Shown here: positions 58,787-64,000 of the stretch, in pieces | How positions within the stretch are numbered: position 1 is the first letter of the stretch | Layout of the letters: the number at the start of each line of letters is the position of its first letter | Assembly (NCBI GenBank): GCA_022579005.1 | Contig: MU401469.1 | Span: 124,001-188,000, forward strand | Source: Poronia punctata | Taxonomy: Eukaryota; Ascomycota; Sordariomycetes; Xylariales; Xylariaceae | Length of the DNA: 64,000 nt | Direction: 5' to 3' | Position numbers and translations under genes: made by a program | Notes under the pieces: model-generated | The model's database searches: none | Seen by the model: only the letters and a program-made list of their open reading frames with translations | What the model was told of the DNA's origin: nothing

Positions 58787-61700
58787 AGGGCGGGACAAAA
58801 CGAGCTTATGCGGGCCCGGGCTTGATGATGTATTGATATCCATATGAGATAGGTGGAAGGGGTATGGGGCCGTCAGCTTGTCCTCAGAGAAAGGAGTAGC
58901 GGGAAACGTAGCTGTATATAGTTCATCGTGGCGGGTGGAGCGGGAGCATCAGGCGTTTGGAACGGGTTTCTTTTGGGTTTGAGGGAGAAATGGGTTTGGA
59001 CGAATGGATGAATAGATGGCCGGGGATGTAATGGCATACGTCAAGTCTCTCAAATCGAAGCGAATCTCTGTGTGGGCTCTTGTCTGTCTAAGACTGTCGC
59101 CTTCCTCCTTACAGCTAAGGTTAGGTAAGGTACCTAACCTATATGTTACTGCCTTGCGTTTCTAGCTTTCCTGCCTTACATAAGGTACCTACTGTATGTG
59201 ACATTTCGGCCGGAAGCCACATGAGGTGGGTTATGTTGGGGAAGTTGCAACTCAAGCCAACTAGAGATAGGGAAGGCGGTTCCAAGGGGCCTACTCACCT
59301 CAACTTCTTCAAGTTCAAGGTGGTACCTTGGGTACCTACTTTATCCAGTCCGACAAACGTCTTGCATCTCTGTAGCGTTTTATTGTAGCTGAAGGCGGTT
59401 TGCTTCAAGTGCAAGCGCTTCTCTTGTTTCCCGGCATCCATACTATGTGTTACCCATAGGAACATATCATGTTATATTATACCTTTTGCTATGTGCTAGT
59501 AATATGTCGTCCATATGATCCCCTGCTCCTTTGGTCTCCTTTTGCCCTTCTGGTCCCTGGAGGTAGTACGGTATTTAATTTTAATTTTCCATTCCTTTGT
59601 TTTATTATTATGGTTCATAGGTAAGTAATTTGCAGTTGGGGCATGTGAAACATGACTTATACTTGTTTCCATGGTTAAACGAGATGCTGTTGCAGAAACC
59701 GTGTCGGTTACTTGTTCATAGTAGATGTTTGAGATAACCCAAATTTACCTCCCCAGCGTGGACACGTGTATAGTTAAAATATTGAACATGGTGACACCTC
59801 GCTAGACTAAGTATCTAGTATATCCACACCAGATATCGGAACCAGCTTGAAGCGGTAAGCATCCTAGATTTCATGCGCTGGAAAATACTCATTGTCTCTT
59901 AAGGCCGACAGACATATCGTACGAGAGGAGGAACTTGGGATGAGACATGAAGTGCCAATGACAGGTTACCCTGGTCTAACTTACTTTACTCTCTTTTTAC
60001 GACCTCTGAGCTTAGAGTCAGCTGCGTAATTTACTTTCGGCGTCGTACTAAAATACAATTTGATATTTTGGTAGTTTTTGTACAGCTTAGCAATGATGTC
60101 AAATCTGGGAGATGCACGGATATTGCCCTGGCCTTCATTTTGATTTTGAACATACTTGATATCTCAGTATCCAAGCCAGTAGATCGATAGTATAGACGCA
60201 CGCATGTAACATCACTTACTATGCCAGACGACCTATTATTACAGAAGCGAGGGTGAGCCATACAGTCGCGTCAATTCTCAAATTTGTAAAATCAAAAAGG
60301 GAAGGGTGTGTGTGTGTGTGTTTGTGTGTCGGCGTCTAGACTTCGGGGTAAATCGGCGCTAGCATCACCAATTAGCAGATCCTCATTTCGGTTCTTGGGC
60401 TGATCACCCGCTGATCGTTGATCACGACTGGGGGACTCGGATCGTAATCATACTAAAATAAGCACACAAGAACCAGATTTTGGAAATCATTGTATGCCCA
60501 GACACGCCGGATCCCCCATTTCGCGGTCAATAGGCATGTGCCGCATTGGTGCTAGAGTCGGCGCTTTGTTGTCTTTCTGTTTACGAGTACACATACGAGT
60601 ATGTTTGGACGAGATTGACCATACGCGTACCTACACATACAGATATGTAGGTAACCTAGGGAGCACCGCAGTTGGGTGAAGCCCTTGAAGGATGGGGAGG
60701 TTAAGGTTGTCCCATAATCGTTGCAGGGTCTGTCAAGACAATTATACGCGCGCTAATGGAAGATAGACCTCAATCCAACAACTTGTGATTAGTTAAGTAG
60801 GTAGTATTGTGAGAGTTGCCGCGCTCTATTCACATCATCTCCGGCGTGCTATTATGTACGGGCTAGAAGGCCCAATACATATCACCCCAATGCGTCTAGG
60901 TACTCGAAGACACCTTGCGCAACCATATACCTAAAGATAGCGGGCATGGTGTGGCATCCTTCGCATACACGACCTACTATGTAGTCGCGGCGGTGTTGGC
61001 CCCCGCACTGATCATGCCGTCTGCCGTTGAAGCAGGTAAACGGGACAACCAGTGTGCAAAGCGTTGATCGATCATTGTCAAATGCCCCCGTAATACAACC
61101 TTTTCCCGCCCAGGCCGAGTTTTGGGTGTAGGATAGTATGCCTCACATCATATCCCGGAACCGCCTCGCCATATTATATTGTAATATAGTAGTATTGTTG
61201 TCATTGCCGGTCTCGCCGGTCCAGAGATTCCGCGTTAGTCGGTTGTTTGAAATGTGAGTTACAGTCGGATCAAAGTAGACGCCGTCAACACACACCGCTG
61301 TCGGGAGTCTTCGAAACCCACGATATATGCCGGTGAGGCTCTGGTGGTTTGGTTTTTAGTCCTGGTTAGAACTGCCAACCTGCCGCTCAAGGATCAAGGG
61401 TGACGGAGTCTGGGTTACGTATTTTGCACGGGCCGTAGAGATTTTCCGTCGAAAACCCTGCCCGTGGAATGATTACGTTTCGAAAGGCCGTAACTATTGA
61501 ATTGACCGAGAAAATTTAAGCCCTTTAGTGCTGAACACAAGATCGCGGCTTCTCCGAGATCTAGAAGTATAAGGCCCCTGAAGCTAAAAACCCGACCTAA
61601 CCTAGGTAGGTACGATATTATACATCATGGCGCGCTGTACGCAGCTTATGGATCGACGCTAAGGCTGGGCTCATTTGAGCCTACTCAACTCGGGCGAAGA

Positions 61701-64000
61701 GAATTCGGGTCGTAAACAAAAGACTTTTTTTCTCATTGCATAATAACCAACTCTAGACCATAGGTTGAGTGTGGGCCCCAGCAAACCAAAATTTCTAGGC
61801 TATTTGTGGTGTTTGAACCGGAACTGATGTGCTGGATAGATTAATCATGTGACATGTAACCAACGTATTCGGCTCACGGCCCACGGAAGTGGAGAAAGAG
61901 TTGGGAAGCTTTGAAATCGGTGAAGCTGGTTGAGCTACTCGTAGTCCTCCCCGCATTCAGCCAGGCTCTTGGGATTGCCTACCTACTCGGAGACCATCTT
62001 GATTTTGGTTCACAAGACCCCCAACCGTGTTACCGCTTATCTCGAAAAATCCTAGGGAGGCTGGGGGATACAAACATGGGGACAACCTCGTGTGTGTTAT
62101 CACGCATTTTTGCGGAGTATGCCTGCACGAAAGCTGCACTTGTGGTGGTATCGTGACAGTCGTCAATCACCGAGCAACGGTATACTTGCAGCAGATCATG
62201 CAAACATGAGGCGATATTGCTGTACCGGTCTCCCAAGTTGTGTAGGCTTTTGGAACTGAGCGACACTCCTATCCTAGATCATACAAGTATGTCGAAACGC
62301 GGCGCGCACCTCGGAACCGCCTCGAAATCCTGTCGAGGGGATAGAACGCCTTAGAAATAGCATCGCAGTCGAGGCTCGGGGCATCAGAGCGACATCGACG
62401 ACATCCCCTCATACCGACAATCAGCCTCGTGCCGAATTCTCTGCCATGTATAGTGGAGTCATCGCTTGATGGACCACATTTTGCGGCGCAGGTGTCGTAG
62501 TATTGTCGTAGCAAATGTGAGAATACGTGAATTGTGTTGGTTCTCGGGGATGGAGAGCATCCCGAAGTGGGGACCTCATGATTGGCTACCAATGAGTTGC
62601 TGAACCTGCCGGTCCGGTGGATGACGGCGTGTGGTAGGGAGAATACGAGCACAGGGAGTTCACTAGGTTAGGTTATGTAGGTACTCGTACATTGGAAAGC
62701 ATACTTTCATGTACATAATCTTGAGAACTGAACTAGGTAGCGCCTCAGAGTCTGGCGTCCCCCAAGGATCTCGGCGAAATCTGAGTCGTGGACGTCGTAA
62801 GTCTCACCGATGAACTTAAGTACTGGGCCTTATCCTACAGGATGCTGGCCATTAGAGGGCCCCCTAAAAAAGTATTAATAGGTGAAGCGTCCAACTACTT
62901 TACATACTGGATGTTTGAGAATTTATACCAGATATGAAATATAACGACTGGGTACAGGCATTTCTCTTGAATCCTTATAATTAAAGAGAAATTGGGGGAT
63001 GGTAAGACGTGGTGTACTGTGATAACTGCTTTCCTTTGACTGTATGGGGCCCGTGGTTGGTTTCAAGCTTGTTGCTTGGGAGAAAACTCTCCGGTGCTAT
63101 CAGGGGCCCCTGAAAATCCCCCTGGTGTGGCTCGATTGGAACTTGACTTTAGCCTACCTAGGATGGGATTACTTTATGCTGCTGGCTGGTCCCTGATGTG
63201 AAATTTGGATAAGCTTACTCGTAAGCTTAACAATGCATGCCTACCTATTTTATACACCATGTCAAAAGTAAACCCCAGAATATATCGAAGCTTAATGCCT
63301 TGAAAAAAATACCTATGATGCCTTTGACAGCTGAGTTACGGGAGCTTCTTTGAAGTAGAACGCAAAACGGATACCTCGGAGGCTAAGGTAAGTAGTGGAT
63401 GACATCATGCATGGCTTAGGTCCACGTACACAGTACCTAGATATGTACCTCTCCGAGTACGCTAGGGAATGTAAATAATCCGATCAAGAGCTGTTGCTGA
63501 TGGACCTTTGCTCATGGCTGTCTAGACCATTTAGCGTTTCCACTATGTAGACTAGTACCTACGTGTACACGTAGATCTACGTTGTAGAGATTCAAATACC
63601 TAACCTACTCGTAGGTCAGAGATCTAGCAATATAGAAGATGGCGATACCTACTCGTAAGTAGATTCCCTTGCCTACCCTAGGAGGCAACCAAGGAAAAGA
63701 TTGGTGCCCTGTCCGAAGGCCGAGAGACGATAACATCGTACAAGGACTGCAACTGTACGCGTACAAGGATTAGCACATTCCACGATAGTAAGCACATGGT
63801 TTGCTGGAAAGATTCTACGTAGCGGTACCCCGAAGTGTATCATCCATCTGTCTGTATCATGTTCCGTAATCCCAAGCCCAGCACAATATCACGATACTAC
63901 ATAGTAACTGTAAAAATGGTTACAGAGGAGATTAATGATACATATACCGAGGGTACTTGGTTGACTATACGTGTCTACCAAAGTACCTATACGCTTTTGT
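58787..64000. other. gene-free 5.2-kb right edge
   Basis: No gene with a recognisable domain. A GT dinucleotide repeat lies at 60306-60328. CTACGAGTA copies occur at 61936 and 63606. Two minus-strand open frames at 62030-62266 and 62269-62652 abut in different frames and could be a broken gene, but I do not recognise either. Confidence 0.4.

Noticed and set aside
62030..62652. Two abutting minus-strand open frames as a broken transcription factor gene
   Set aside because: They do look protein-like, but I could not match them to any family, and overlapping plus-strand frames are also open, so I list them only in the intergenic note.
1..64000. CRISPR array, phage or bacterial operon
   Set aside because: No regularly spaced repeats, no bacterial gene layout; all recognised genes are fungal with spliceosomal introns.

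Overview
The window looks like chromosomal DNA of a filamentous ascomycete (Pezizomycotina, most likely a Sordariomycete). Genes are split by short introns of about 50-130 bases with GTRAGT-type donors and CTAAC-type branch sites, several proteins are fungal-specific (Med21, Rrg7, Nur1, Csc1, an AA9 lytic polysaccharide monooxygenase), and one transposon carries the transition-only decay expected of repeat-induced point mutation (RIP). There are no bacterial features, CRISPR arrays or tRNA genes that I can support. All gene models were assembled by eye from reading frames plus splice signals; most were spliced by hand and agree in phase at every junction.

Layout. 0.3-9.5 kb: MED21 (-), RRG7 (+), a small charged coiled-coil protein (-), a small two-span membrane protein (+), SEC11 (-) and a six-exon polytopic membrane protein (+). 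10.5-14.1 kb: a 3.6-kb DNA transposon with about 195-bp terminal inverted repeats and a 9-bp target duplication, AT-rich and with no open frames. A 0.39-kb miniature inverted-repeat element lies upstream of MED21. 15.6-23.1 kb: BTB/POZ protein (+), GPN1/NPA3 (+), RNA polymerase subunit RPABC4 (-), HIT hydrolase (+), aldo-keto reductase (-). 23.1-26.6 kb: gene-poor, with at least one broken MFS transporter. 26.6-30.8 kb: AA9 LPMO (+) converging on LEU1 (-). 30.8-34.3 kb: gene-free, with a 10-N assembly gap between two copies of the same sequence. 34.3-46.6 kb: a 1001-residue membrane-anchored protein (-), NUR1 (-), VMA7 (+, four exons), NPC2 (-), CSC1 (-). 50.2-58.8 kb: a 914-residue coiled-coil protein with four copies of an unrecognised C-terminal repeat (+) and a 1305-residue kelch/single-pass membrane protein (+). 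58.8-64.0 kb: no convincing gene.

Function. Most genes are conserved housekeeping functions: transcription (MED21, RPABC4, GPN1), ER protein maturation (SEC11), vacuolar acidification and sterol/lipid handling (VMA7, NPC2), leucine synthesis (LEU1), the nuclear rim (NUR1), mechanosensitive ion flow (CSC1) and mitochondrial upkeep (RRG7). The LPMO points to degradation of plant cell wall. There is no operon-like cluster. The more unusual signals are the RIP-decayed transposon with its trinucleotide bias, the four-copy repeat protein, a 9-mer (CTACGAGTA) occurring about fifteen times and only between genes, and the small graveyard of broken genes at 24-26 kb.
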